DNA from: an uncultured bacterium | GTDB taxonomy: Bacteria > Actinomycetota > Coriobacteriia > Coriobacteriales > Atopobiaceae | Assembly (NCBI GenBank): GCA_905215465.1 | Contig: CAJMPT010000021.1 | Coordinates: 1-24,325, forward strand | Reading direction: 5' to 3' | Length of the DNA: 24,325 bases | Shown: positions 1 to 7,976 of the stretch, in pieces | How the letters are laid out: each line of letters starts with the position of its first letter | Numbering within the stretch: the first letter of the stretch is position 1 | Notes under the pieces: generated by a model | The model's input: only the letters and a program-made list of their open reading frames with translations | Told to the model about the DNA's origin: nothing | Databases searched by the model: none | Made by a program: the position numbers and the translations under genes

Positions 1-181
1 TGTGGAGAAGCTCTTCAACGTCCACGTTGTCAAGGTCAACACCATGAACGTCCGTGGCAAGGAGAAGCGCGTCCGCTACCAGTCCGGCATGACCCGCTCC
101 TGGAAGAAGGCCGTCGTCACCCTCGCCGAGGGTGAGCAGATCGAGGTCTTCGCCACCCAGCAGGCTCCCGCCGAGCGGTAG
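1..181 (+). CDS. rplW: 50S ribosomal protein L23 (3' part)
   Basis: Only the last 59 codons are present; the gene enters from the left edge in the frame starting at base 2 and ends at TAG 179-181. The visible part reads VEKLFNVHVVKVNT then a basic stretch with KRVRYQSGMTRSWKKA and ends in an acidic segment with EGEQIEVF, which is the C-terminal half of bacterial L23. L23 binds domain III of 23S rRNA at the peptide exit and docks trigger factor and SRP. It sits directly upstream of rplB, as in the S10 operon of nearly all bacteria. The truncation is caused by the window edge and is not a pseudogene signal. Confidence 0.95.
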   Translation, partial: VEKLFNVHVVKVNTMNVRGKEKRVRYQSGMTRSWKKAVVTLAEGEQIEVFATQQAPAER

Positions 182-193
182 GGTTTCTCGCCC

Positions 194-219
194 GAGCCCT
201 CCAAGTGAGGGCCGGGCTC
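194..219 (+). promoter_or_regulatory. Two mutually exclusive hairpins in the rplW-rplB gap
   Basis: The 137-base gap between rplW and rplB holds GAGCCC (194-199) paired with GGGCTC (214-219). An overlapping alternative pairs GCCCTC (196-201) with GAGGGC (207-212). The two stems share bases and cannot form together. No T-run follows, so this is not an intrinsic terminator. It could be a processing or translational control element for the distal S10 genes; function is inferred. Confidence 0.4.
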
Positions 220-318
220 TTATGCCGCGCAAGATGGATACGCGCGGTACCGTGGTAATCCGGCGTCGGCCGCCAATCCCTGAGCGGCCGGCCATCGGAA
301 GAAGAAGGGAAAGTTTCA

Positions 319-1155
<837 letters not shown>

Positions 1156-1182
1156 TCACACGAGTAGTAGGAGATAGAAAGA

Positions 1183-1443
1183 ATGAGCAGAAGTCTCAAG
1201 AAGGGCCCGTTCGTGGAGACTCGCCTCCTCGCGCGTGTCACCGCTCAGAACGAGGCCGGCACCAAGGACGTCATCAAGACCTGGTCGCGCTCTTCCACCA
1301 TCTACCCCGAGATGGTCGGCCACACGATCGCTGTCCACGACGGCCGCAAGCACGTGCCCGTGTACGTCACCGAGTCCATGGTCGGTCACAAGCTGGGCGA
1401 GTTCGCCCCGACCCGTACCTTCCGTGGTCACAAGGCCAACTAG
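1183..1443 (+). CDS. rpsS: 30S ribosomal protein S19
   Basis: S19 (86 aa, normal length) sits in the 30S head, forms a pair with S13 and contacts the A-site tRNA region. The start MSRSLKKGPFV is diagnostic. The family signature runs from about residue 46 to 84, with TIAVHDGRKHVPVYVTESMV followed by GHKLGEFAPTRTF. The ATG at 1183 follows the ribosome site TAGGAG. It is separated from rplB by 27 bases and from rplV by 16, consistent with one message. Confidence 0.98.
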   Translation: MSRSLKKGPFVETRLLARVTAQNEAGTKDVIKTWSRSSTIYPEMVGHTIAVHDGRKHVPVYVTESMVGHKLGEFAPTRTFRGHKAN

Positions 1444-1459
1444 GGGGTTAGGTAACTAA

Positions 1460-1819
1460 ATGGCTAACAACACCACCAACGAGGTCCGCGCGACCGCCAA
1501 GTACGTTCGCGTCGCTCCCCGCAAGGCCCGTGCCGTCGTGGGTCTCATCCGCAACCTTCCCGTCGCCAAGGCGCTCGAGGTCCTGCAGTTCAACACCCGC
1601 GCGGTCTCCGAGGACATCTCCAAGGTCCTGCGTTCCGCCGTCGCCAACGCCGTCAACAACAACGGCATGCGCGCCGACGACCTCTACGTCAAGCTCGCCT
1701 ACGTCGACGAGGGCCCCACGCTCAAGCGCATCCGTCCTCGCGCCAAGGGCTCCGCTTCTCGCATCAACAAGCGCATGAGCCACATCACCGTCGTCGTCGC
1801 TCCCCGAAAGGAGGCGTAG
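1460..1819 (+). CDS. rplV: 50S ribosomal protein L22
   Basis: L22 (119 aa) contacts all domains of 23S rRNA, and its long beta-hairpin lines the nascent-peptide tunnel, where macrolide-resistance changes occur in other bacteria. The segment VAPRKARAVV is at residues 18-27. The signature region around residues 81-110 carries YVDEGPTLKRIRPRAKGSA and then RINKRMSHI, and the tunnel loop appears intact. The spacing to rpsS is 16 bases. Its last codons include GGAGG, which probably serves as the ribosome site of rpsC. Confidence 0.98.
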   Translation: MANNTTNEVRATAKYVRVAPRKARAVVGLIRNLPVAKALEVLQFNTRAVSEDISKVLRSAVANAVNNNGMRADDLYVKLAYVDEGPTLKRIRPRAKGSASRINKRMSHITVVVAPRKEA

Positions 1820-1826
1820 GGAAAGC

Positions 1827-2536
<710 letters not shown>

Positions 2537-2537
<1 letters not shown>

Positions 2538-2968
2538 TGCTCGCTCCTAAGCGCATCCGTCACCGCAAGGTGCAGCGTGGCTCCATGAAGGGTCACGCCA
2601 AGGGCAACACCGAGCTGCACTTTGGCTCCTATGGCATCCAGGCCCTCGAGGCTCACTGGATCACCAACCGCCAGATTGAGGCCTGCCGTATCGCCATGAC
2701 CCGCCAGATGAAGCGTGGCGGCAAGGTCTGGATCACCATCTTCCCGGACAAGCCCATCACTAAGAAGCCGGCTGAGACCCGCATGGGTTCCGGTAAGGGC
2801 AACCCCGAGGAGTGGGTGGCCGTCGTCAAGCCGGGCCGCATCATGTTCGAGATCGACGGCGTCGAGGATGCCGTGGCTCGCGAGGCCCTGCGTCTGGCCC
2901 AGCACAAGCTGCCCATCAAGACCAAGATCGTCACCCGCACCGTGCAGCAGGACGGGGAGGAAGCCTAA
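2537..2968 (+). CDS. rplP: 50S ribosomal protein L16
   Basis: L16 (143 aa) organises the A-site and the base of the central protuberance. The beginning MLAPKRIRHRKVQRG and the signature around residues 82-100, RMGSGKGNPEEWVAVVKPG, are typical. Arg82 corresponds to the arginine hydroxylated in E. coli L16; whether it is modified here cannot be seen. The ATG overlaps the rpsC stop by one base, and its own TAA overlaps the rpmC ATG by one base, so rpsC-rplP-rpmC form a translationally coupled trio. Confidence 0.98.
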
Positions 2969-3183
2969 TGAAGTACAAGGACATCAAGGAGCTCACCGAC
3001 GAGGAGCTCGCCAAGAAGGTCGAGGAGGGCCGCGCCGAGCTCTTCAACCTTCGCTTCCAGATGGCCACGAGCCAGCTCGACAACACGGCTCGCGTCAAGA
3101 ACGTCAAGAAGGACATCGCTCGTCTCCTCACCGAGCAGCGTGCCCGCCAGATCGCAGCGGAGAACTCCGCTGACGCTCAGTAG
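2968..3183 (+). CDS. rpmC: 50S ribosomal protein L29
   Basis: L29 (71 aa) is a two-helix protein beside L23 at the tunnel exit. The sequence MKYKDIKELTDEELAKKVEE, then ELFNLRFQMATSQLDN and a basic helix, fits the family along its whole length. The longer reading frame in this phase extends upstream inside rplP, but the ATG at 2968, one base into the rplP stop (TAATG), gives the standard L29 N-terminus. A GGGGAGGAAG ribosome site lies at the end of rplP. The last ten residues (AAENSADAQ region) are a short acidic tail. Confidence 0.96.
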   Translation: MKYKDIKELTDEELAKKVEEGRAELFNLRFQMATSQLDNTARVKNVKKDIARLLTEQRARQIAAENSADAQ

Positions 3184-3200
3184 ATCGCAGGAGTGTAGTT

Positions 3201-3467
3201 ATGGCAGAGACCACTAGCAGGAACGCGCGTAAGGTCCGCACCGGTGTCGTTGTCTCCATCTCCGGCGACAAGAGCATCACGGTCAAGATCGACTACCGCA
3301 AGCACCACCCCAAGTACGGCAAGATGATGACCATCTCCAAGAAGCTCCACTGCCACGACGAGAAGAACGAGTGTGGCATCGGCGACACCGTCACCGTCAT
3401 GGAGACCCGCCCGCTTTCCAAGACCAAGCGTTGGCGTGTCGTGGAGATCGTCGAGCGCGCCAAGTAA
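3201..3467 (+). CDS. rpsQ: 30S ribosomal protein S17
   Basis: S17 (88 aa) is an OB-fold primary 16S rRNA binder in the 30S body. It shows RNARKVRTGVVVSISGDKSI and the signature GDTVTVMETRPLSKTKRWRV near residues 60-80. The ATG at 3201 follows GCAGGAG. It is the last gene of the classical S10 operon; the next gap (3468-3550) contains a strong hairpin before rplN. Confidence 0.98.
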   Translation: MAETTSRNARKVRTGVVVSISGDKSITVKIDYRKHHPKYGKMMTISKKLHCHDEKNECGIGDTVTVMETRPLSKTKRWRVVEIVERAK

Positions 3468-3486
3468 GTATTGAAAACCCGACCCA

Positions 3487-3523
3487 CCCCATGTGCGCCG
3501 CTCGTGTGGGCGCACCTCTGGGG
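3487..3523 (+). promoter_or_regulatory. Hairpin at the S10/spc operon junction
   Basis: GTGCGCC (3493-3499) pairs perfectly with GGCGCAC (3509-3515), and the outer arms CCCCA (3487-3491) and TGGGG (3519-3523) extend the stem across a small internal loop. There is no T-run, so transcription probably continues. The position is the boundary at which S10 and spc are separate transcription units in E. coli. An RNase site, a stability element or a repressor-protein target are all possible. Confidence 0.5.
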
Positions 3524-3550
3524 AGGGCATAGGTTCGGAGGAACACCAAC

Positions 3551-3919
3551 ATGATTCAGATGGAGAGCATGCTCACCGTCGCCGACAACTCTGGCGCGCG
3601 TCGCGTGAAGTGCATCAAGGTCCTTGGTGGCTCCAAGCGTCGTTACGCCGGCATCGCCGACGTCATCATCGGCGCCGTTCAGGAGGCCACGCCCGGTGGC
3701 TCGGTGAAGAAGGGCGATATCGTTCGCTGCGTCATCGTGCGTACCGTCAAGGAGACCCGTCGCAAGGACGGCAGCTACATCAAGTTCGACCAGAACGCCT
3801 GCGTCCTGGTCGACAAGGAGGGCGAGCCCAAGGGCACCCGTATCTTCGGGCCCGTCGCCCGCGAGCTTCGCGATCACAAGTACATGAAGATCGTCTCGCT
3901 CGCGCCTGAGACGCTCTAG
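3551..3919 (+). CDS. rplN: 50S ribosomal protein L14
   Basis: L14 (122 aa, exactly the usual length) lies at the subunit interface in bridges B5 and B8 and is the target of RsfS. The start MIQMESMLTVADNSGARRV and the signature near residues 60-87 (RCVIVRTVKETRRKDGSYI, then KFDQNACVLVD) are diagnostic. The ATG at 3551 is preceded by CGGAGGAAC. First gene of the spc section, 83 bases after rpsQ. Confidence 0.98.
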   Translation: MIQMESMLTVADNSGARRVKCIKVLGGSKRRYAGIADVIIGAVQEATPGGSVKKGDIVRCVIVRTVKETRRKDGSYIKFDQNACVLVDKEGEPKGTRIFGPVARELRDHKYMKIVSLAPETL

Positions 3920-3932
3920 GGAGGATTACCCA

Positions 3933-4259
3933 ATGCCTAAGATGAACGTTAAGAAGGGCGATAAGGTCGTCGTCCTCTCCGGCAAGGACAAGGGCGCCGA
4001 GTCCGTTGTCCTGCGTGCTATGCCCGCCGAGGGCAAGGTCGTCTGCGAGGGCGTCGCCATCGTCAAGAAGGCCACCAAGCCCAACGCCCAGAACCAGCAG
4101 GGCGGCATCATCGAGAAGGAGGCCGCCATCGACGTCTCCAACGTGATGCTCGTCTGCCCGAGCTGCGGCAAGCCGACCCGCGTTGGTCACAAGTCCGGCG
4201 AGCTCAACGGCAAGAAGACCGCCATCCGCATCTGCAAGAAGTGCGGCGCCGAGTTCTAA
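3933..4259 (+). CDS. rplX: 50S ribosomal protein L24 with C-terminal Cys4 pair
   Basis: L24 (108 aa) is an assembly-initiating KOW-fold 23S rRNA binder. The KOW segment occupies about residues 5-40 (KKGDKVVVLSGKDKG). The C-terminus carries two CxxC pairs, Cys75/Cys78 (CPSCGKPTRVG) and Cys101/Cys104 (CKKCG), a likely zinc-binding knuckle known from many Gram-positive L24 proteins. It lies 13 bases after rplN with GGGAGGA as ribosome site. A strong terminator begins about 20 bases after its stop, so it closes a transcription unit in most transcripts. Confidence 0.97.
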   Translation: MPKMNVKKGDKVVVLSGKDKGAESVVLRAMPAEGKVVCEGVAIVKKATKPNAQNQQGGIIEKEAAIDVSNVMLVCPSCGKPTRVGHKSGELNGKKTAIRICKKCGAEF

Positions 4260-4280
4260 GATCGGCTACTTAGCTTTGCC

Positions 4281-4320
4281 AAGGCCCTTCTCCGCCATGC
4301 GGGGGAGGGCCTTTGTTTGT
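4281..4320 (+). terminator. Strong intrinsic terminator after rplX
   Basis: AAGGCCC (4281-4287) and TTCTCCGC (4288-4295) pair with GCGGGGGA (4299-4306) and GGGCCTT (4307-4313) across a CAT triloop. This gives a continuous 15-bp stem if two G-U pairs are allowed. The tract TTTGTTTGT follows. This is a textbook Rho-independent terminator in the middle of the spc operon, between rplX and rplE. Confidence 0.85.
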
Positions 4321-4337
4321 GCAGGAAGAGTGACGTG

Positions 4338-4376
4338 TTTCTCGCCGTTTCCTTTTGTGCGAGAAAGGCATATTAT
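4338..4376 (+). promoter_or_regulatory. Candidate rplE promoter with inverted repeat
   Basis: TATTAT (4371-4376) is a good -10 box. TTTCCT (4348-4353) is a weak -35 at exactly 17 bases. A perfect 8-base inverted repeat, TTTCTCGC (4338-4345) and GCGAGAAA (4359-4366), brackets the -35 and could be an operator. The placement between the rplX terminator and rplE supports a promoter for the rplE-secY section. Predicted start is near 4383, leaving a leader of about 125 bases. Confidence 0.55.
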
Positions 4377-4430
4377 GTTTCCTTGCGTCTCTAGGCGGGA
4401 TAGTTCTGTCTCGATGACGCACAGATTAGG

Positions 4431-4455
4431 CTCCTGCGGTTGCCAGCCACAGGAG
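4431..4455 (+). promoter_or_regulatory. Leader hairpin upstream of rplE
   Basis: CTCCTG (4431-4436) pairs with CAGGAG (4450-4455). Inside, after one C/A mismatch, GGTT (4438-4441) pairs with AGCC (4445-4448) around a GCC triloop. It lies in the predicted leader of the rplE transcript, the position where S8 represses the spc operon in E. coli. I could not match the known S8-binding core, so its function is open. Confidence 0.45.
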
Positions 4456-4507
4456 GTGCGAGGCTCAAAGGCCCCGTACTAAGTCCCCATGATTCGAAGG
4501 AGTGAAA

Positions 4508-5065
4508 ATGGCAGACGAGTACACCCCCCGTCTCAAGGAGCACTATTACGCCACCGTGCGTGACGAGCTCCAGAAGCAGTTCAACTACAAGAACGTCATG
4601 ATGATCCCGAAGATCGAGAAGATCGTCGTGAACATGGGCGTTGGCGAGGCCGCCACCGACTCCAAGGCCATCGACGGTGCCGTCGCCGACCTGCGTGCCA
4701 TCACCGGCCAGCAGCCGCTGATCACCAAGGCCCGCAAGTCCATCGCTACCTTCAAGCTCCGTGCCGGCATGCCCATCGGCGCCAAGGTCACCCTCCGCGG
4801 CGACCGTATGTGGGAGTTCCTGGATCGCCTAATCGCCATCGCCATCCCGCGCATCCGCGACTTCCGCGGCATCTCCGCCAAGAGCTTCGACGGCCGCGGC
4901 AACTTCTCCATGGGCGTCACCGAGCAGCTCATCTTCCCGGAGATCGATTTCGACAAGATCGATCACACCCGTGGCATGGACATCACCATCGTGACCACCG
5001 CCGCCACCGACGAGGAGGGCAAGGCGCTTCTCGATGCCTTCCACTTCCCGTTCAAGGCGGAGTAG
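4508..5065 (+). CDS. rplE: 50S ribosomal protein L5
   Basis: L5 (185 aa) binds 5S rRNA and contacts P-site tRNA in the central protuberance. The N-terminal part has NVMMIPKIEKIVVNMGVGEA, then ITGQQPLITKARKSIA and KLRAGMPIGAKVTLRG; the C-terminus has the EIDFDKIDHTRGMDI segment. The ATG at 4508 is chosen because AAGGAG (4497-4502) is spaced five bases from it; an in-frame GTG at 4502 lies within that ribosome site. First gene after the internal terminator/promoter region, with 248 bases of upstream gap. Confidence 0.97.
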   Translation: MADEYTPRLKEHYYATVRDELQKQFNYKNVMMIPKIEKIVVNMGVGEAATDSKAIDGAVADLRAITGQQPLITKARKSIATFKLRAGMPIGAKVTLRGDRMWEFLDRLIAIAIPRIRDFRGISAKSFDGRGNFSMGVTEQLIFPEIDFDKIDHTRGMDITIVTTAATDEEGKALLDAFHFPFKAE

Positions 5066-5083
5066 GCCAATACTTTGTTAGGA

Positions 5084-5104
5084 AGCCTCGGCAAAGCCGG
5101 GGCT
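5084..5104 (+). promoter_or_regulatory. Hairpin between rplE and rpsN
   Basis: AGCCTCGGC (5084-5092) pairs with GCCGGGGCT (5096-5104) over an AAA triloop, giving a 9-bp stem with one G-U pair. It is not followed by T residues. It sits 25 bases before the rpsN start in a 64-base gap. Confidence 0.5.
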
Positions 5105-5129
5105 CCAAGATTGCTCTGAAGGAGGATTT

Positions 5130-5315
5130 GTGGCTAAGACATCGATGATCGTCAAGGCGTCGCGCGAGCCGAAGTACTCTACGCGCAAGCAGAACCGTTG
5201 CCAGCGCTGTGGGCGTCCCCACTCCGTGTATCGCAAGTTCGGCCTCTGCCGTGTGTGCTTCCGCGAGCTTGCGAGCAAGGGCGAGCTTCCTGGCGTCCGC
5301 AAGGCTAGCTGGTAG
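5130..5315 (+). CDS. rpsN: 30S ribosomal protein S14, type Z (zinc-binding)
   Basis: This is the short 61-aa zinc form of S14, which helps assemble the 30S head. The zinc ligands are two CxxC pairs at Cys24/Cys27 (CQRC) and Cys40/Cys43 (CRVC). The basic N-terminus AKTSMIVKASREPKYSTRKQ and the C-terminal GELPGVRKASW match the Gram-positive type. The start is GTG at 5130, with GAAGGAGG ending at 5125, four bases upstream. It lies between rplE and rpsH as usual. A zinc-independent long S14 paralogue could exist elsewhere but is not in this window. Confidence 0.97.
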   Translation: MAKTSMIVKASREPKYSTRKQNRCQRCGRPHSVYRKFGLCRVCFRELASKGELPGVRKASW

Positions 5316-5361
5316 GACGCAGGGCTCTGGCGTCCAGGCGCTCGCGCCACGGGCGTGAGCG
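5315..5361 (+). promoter_or_regulatory. Two tandem hairpins between rpsN and rpsH
   Basis: The first stem pairs GGACGC (5315-5320) with GCGTCC (5330-5335) and begins in the rpsN stop codon. The second pairs CGCTCGCGCC (5339-5348) with GGCGTGAGCG (5352-5361) over an ACG triloop, a 10-bp stem with one G-U pair. Neither has a T-run. They precede rpsH, whose product S8 is the spc-operon repressor in E. coli. Confidence 0.5.
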
Positions 5362-5403
5362 AACCGGACACGCAGGTTCATCATTAACGAAGGAGAAGGA
5401 TCA

Positions 5404-5802
5404 ATGAAGATTACCGATCCCATTTCTGACATGCTGACGCGCATTCGCAACGCGAACTCCGCCAACAAGGCTGAGGTCTCCATGCCTTCCACCAAGGTTC
5501 TGGTTGAGGTTGCCCGCGTCATCTGCGAGGAGGGCTACATCGCTGGCTACGAGGTCGAGGACACGACCCCCCAGAAGACCCTCCACATCACGCTGAAGTA
5601 CGGCGATCGCCACGCCAAGGTCATTCGTGGCATCCGCCGTATCTCCAAGCCTGGTCTTCGCATCTACTCCACCGCCGACAAGCTTCCGCGCGTCCTCGGT
5701 GGTCTCGGCACCGCCGTCATCTCCACCTCCAAGGGCATGATGTGCGACCGCGATGCTCGCAAGCAGGGCATCGGCGGCGAGGTCATCGCCTACGTCTGGT
5801 AA
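5404..5802 (+). CDS. rpsH: 30S ribosomal protein S8
   Basis: S8 (132 aa) binds helix 21 of 16S rRNA early in assembly and represses spc translation in E. coli. It starts MKITDPISDMLTRIRNANSA. The C-terminal signature around residues 100-118 includes GGLGTAVISTSKGMMCDRDA, followed by GGEVIAYVW at the end. The ATG at 5404 follows GAAGGAGAAGG. The 88-base gap upstream holds two strong hairpins. Confidence 0.98.
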   Translation: MKITDPISDMLTRIRNANSANKAEVSMPSTKVLVEVARVICEEGYIAGYEVEDTTPQKTLHITLKYGDRHAKVIRGIRRISKPGLRIYSTADKLPRVLGGLGTAVISTSKGMMCDRDARKQGIGGEVIAYVW

Positions 5803-5830
5803 TTCTCGGCAGGAATGAAAGGAGACTACC

Positions 5831-6367
5831 GTGTCTCGTATTGGTAAGAAGCCTGTCCAGATTCCGGCAGGAGTGACTGTCGAGATCGAGGGCACCACCG
5901 TTACCGTCAAGGGTTCCAAGGGCGAGCTGACCCGCACCTTCTCCGAGCTCATCAAGTTCGAGCAGGAGGGCGAGGAGGTCAACGTCGTCCGCGTCGACGA
6001 GTCCACCGAGTCCAACGCTCAGCAGGGCCTGTCCCGCACCCTTCTTCACAACATGGTCCTGGGCGTTTCCGAGGGCTTCGAGAAGAAGCTCGAGCTCACC
6101 GGCGTCGGCTACCGCGTCACGCTCAAGGGCAAGGACCTGGATCTCTCCCTTGGCTACTCTCACCCCGTGATCTACAAGGCCCCCGAGAACATCGAGTTCC
6201 TCGTGCCTGACAACACCCACATCACGGTCAAGGGCATCTCCAAGGAGCAGGTTGGCCAGGTTGCCGCCGAGATCCGCATGAAGCGCCCGCCCGAGCCCTA
6301 CAAGGGCAAGGGCATCCACTACGAGGGTGAGCACATCCGTCGTAAGCTCGGCAAGGCTGCCAAGTAG
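5831..6367 (+). CDS. rplF: 50S ribosomal protein L6
   Basis: L6 (178 aa) has two alpha-beta domains and lies near the sarcin-ricin loop and the L7/L12 base. The start SRIGKKPVQIPAGVTVEIEG is typical, and the C-terminal domain contains the signature PPEPYKGKGIHYEGEHIRRK. The GTG at 5831 is chosen because it gives the standard N-terminus and follows GAAAGGAGA. It is 28 bases after rpsH. Confidence 0.97.
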   Translation: MSRIGKKPVQIPAGVTVEIEGTTVTVKGSKGELTRTFSELIKFEQEGEEVNVVRVDESTESNAQQGLSRTLLHNMVLGVSEGFEKKLELTGVGYRVTLKGKDLDLSLGYSHPVIYKAPENIEFLVPDNTHITVKGISKEQVGQVAAEIRMKRPPEPYKGKGIHYEGEHIRRKLGKAAK

Positions 6368-6386
6368 TCTAGGCCATAGCAGAAGA

Positions 6387-6408
6387 CCATCACCCCGTTA
6401 GGTGATGG
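6387..6408 (+). promoter_or_regulatory. Perfect hairpin between rplF and rplR
   Basis: CCATCACC (6387-6394) pairs perfectly with GGTGATGG (6401-6408) over the six-base loop CCGTTA. No T-tract follows; the rplR ribosome site (AAGGAG) begins about nine bases further on. Possible intra-operon processing or stability element. Confidence 0.5.
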
Positions 6409-6426
6409 CACGTCTAAGGAGTAAGC

Positions 6427-6795
6427 ATGAACAAGTTTCAGGCTAAGAAGGCGGGTCTCGAGCGCCGCAAGCGCCGTGTCCGCGGCAAGGTGACCGGCAC
6501 CGCCGATCGTCCGCGTCTGGCCGTCCACCGCACCAACGCCCACATCTATGCTCAGGTCATCGACGACGTCGATGGCAAGACCATCTGCGCGGCCTCTACC
6601 CTCGACCCCGAGTTCCGTGCCACTGGCAAGCTTGGCTCCAACAAGGAGGCTGCTGCCTTTGTCGGCGAGCTCGTCGGCAAGCGCGCCGTCGAGAAGGGCG
6701 TCACCACGGTCCGCTTTGACCGCGGTGGCCGTCTCTATCACGGCCGCGTCCAGGCTCTGGCAGACGGTGCCCGCAACGCGGGCCTGAAGTTCTAG
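6427..6795 (+). CDS. rplR: 50S ribosomal protein L18
   Basis: L18 (122 aa) binds 5S rRNA with L5. The basic N-terminus (AKKAGLERRKRRVRGKVTG) precedes RPRLAVHRTNAHIYAQVIDD, the family hallmark. The C-terminus VRFDRGGRLYHGRVQALADG is also conserved. The ATG at 6427 follows AAGGAG. It is followed by rpsE after nine bases, so the two are likely translationally linked. Confidence 0.98.
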   Translation: MNKFQAKKAGLERRKRRVRGKVTGTADRPRLAVHRTNAHIYAQVIDDVDGKTICAASTLDPEFRATGKLGSNKEAAAFVGELVGKRAVEKGVTTVRFDRGGRLYHGRVQALADGARNAGLKF

Positions 6796-6804
6796 GAGGA
6801 TTCA

Positions 6805-7326
6805 ATGGCACGAGATCGTAAGCGCCAGCAGGACACGGATCTTCAGGAGCGCGTCGTCTACATCCACCGCGTCTCCAAGACCGTCAAGGGCGGCCGTCGC
6901 ATGTCCCTTCTCGCCCTCGTTGTCGTCGGTGACGGCAAGGGCAACGTTGGCCTTGGCATGGGTAAGTCCGCTGAGGTGCCCCTGGCCATCCAGAAGGGCG
7001 TCGAGGACGCTAAGAAGAACATGTTCCACGTTGAGGTCACGGGCGAGGGCACCATTCCTCACGAGGTCGAGGGCCACTTTGGCGCCGGCCGCGTTCTGAT
7101 CAAGCCCGCTGTCCCCGGTACCGGCGTCATCGCTGGCGGCCCTGTGCGTCCGCTCTTCGAGCTTGCCGGCATCACCAACGTCCTGTCCAAGTCCATGGGC
7201 ACGGACAACGCTCTCAACAGCATCAAGGCCGCTGCCGAGGGCCTCAAGGCGCTCTCCACCCCCGCCCAGACCGCTGAGCGCCGTGGCCTGACGGTTGCCG
7301 AGATGTTCGTCGGTAAGGAGAACTAG
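6805..7326 (+). CDS. rpsE: 30S ribosomal protein S5
   Basis: S5 (173 aa) lies at the mRNA entry site and affects accuracy. The N-terminal double-stranded RNA-binding-like domain includes ERVVYIHRVSKTVKGGRRMS and VVVGDGKGNVGLGMGKSAEV. The C-terminal part has AGITNVLSKSMGTDNALNSI. The ribosome site is TAGGAGGATT, which overlaps the rplR stop region. rpmD follows after two bases. Confidence 0.98.
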   Translation: MARDRKRQQDTDLQERVVYIHRVSKTVKGGRRMSLLALVVVGDGKGNVGLGMGKSAEVPLAIQKGVEDAKKNMFHVEVTGEGTIPHEVEGHFGAGRVLIKPAVPGTGVIAGGPVRPLFELAGITNVLSKSMGTDNALNSIKAAAEGLKALSTPAQTAERRGLTVAEMFVGKEN

Positions 7327-7328
7327 AG

Positions 7329-7514
7329 ATGGCTCAGTCCCTCAAGATCACGCTCGTTCGCAGCGCCGTTGCCTCCGTCAAGAAGGATCAGACGGCCACC
7401 TGCAAGGCTCTCGGCCTCCGCAAGATTGGCGACACCGTCGAGCAGCCGGATAACCCGAGCATCCGTGGAATGATCTTCAAGGTCAAGCACCTTGTCGATG
7501 TTGTAGAGAACTAG
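7329..7514 (+). CDS. rpmD: 50S ribosomal protein L30
   Basis: L30 (61 aa) is a small ferredoxin-like 23S rRNA binder. The sequence SLKITLVRSAVASVKKDQTA and LGLRKIGDTVEQPDNPSIRG matches the family throughout. The ATG at 7329 is two bases after the rpsE stop, and GGTAAGGAG lies at the end of rpsE. Present between rpsE and rplO, as in bacteria that retain L30. Confidence 0.97.
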   Translation: MAQSLKITLVRSAVASVKKDQTATCKALGLRKIGDTVEQPDNPSIRGMIFKVKHLVDVVEN

Positions 7515-7526
7515 GAGTCACTCACT

Positions 7527-7976
7527 ATGCAGCTCAACGATCTGCGTCCCGCTGAGGGCTCGCGCAAGAACCGCAAGCGCATCGGCCGCGGCAACTCTTC
7601 TGGTCACGGCACCACCGCCGGCCGCGGCACCAAGGGCCAGCTCTCCCGCTCTGGTGGCGGCAAGGGCGCCGGCTTCGAGGGTGGTCAGCAGCCTCTCGCC
7701 ATGCGTCTGCCTAAGCTCCCCGGCTTCATCAACCACAGCCGCGTGGAGTACGCTCCCGTGAACGTCTCCCGCCTCGAGGAGATCTTCGCTGACGGCGAGA
7801 CCGTCAACGGCGAGACCCTCTGCGCCAAGGGCGTCATCAAGAAGCCGTTCATCCCCGTCAAGGTCCTCGGCAATGGTGAGATCACCAAGAAGCTGACCGT
7901 CAACGTTGACAAGGTCTCCGCTTCTGCCAAGGCCAAGATTGAGGCTGCTGGCGGAAAGGTCGAGACGGAGTGCTAA
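7527..7976 (+). CDS. rplO: 50S ribosomal protein L15
   Basis: L15 (149 aa) has a long basic N-terminal extension that threads into 23S rRNA. It shows MQLNDLRPAEGSRKNRKRIG and the glycine-rich GRGNSSGHGTTAGRGTKGQ run. The C-terminal domain ends SASAKAKIEAAGGKVETEC. The stop codon region overlaps the secY GTG by seven bases, so secY translation is probably coupled to rplO. Confidence 0.98.
   Translation: MQLNDLRPAEGSRKNRKRIGRGNSSGHGTTAGRGTKGQLSRSGGGKGAGFEGGQQPLAMRLPKLPGFINHSRVEYAPVNVSRLEEIFADGETVNGETLCAKGVIKKPFIPVKVLGNGEITKKLTVNVDKVSASAKAKIEAAGGKVETEC

Noticed and set aside
4431..4455. S8-binding site copy in the rplE leader
   Set aside because: A hairpin is present in the right place, but I could not align its internal loop with the known S8 recognition core, so it is listed only as a hairpin.
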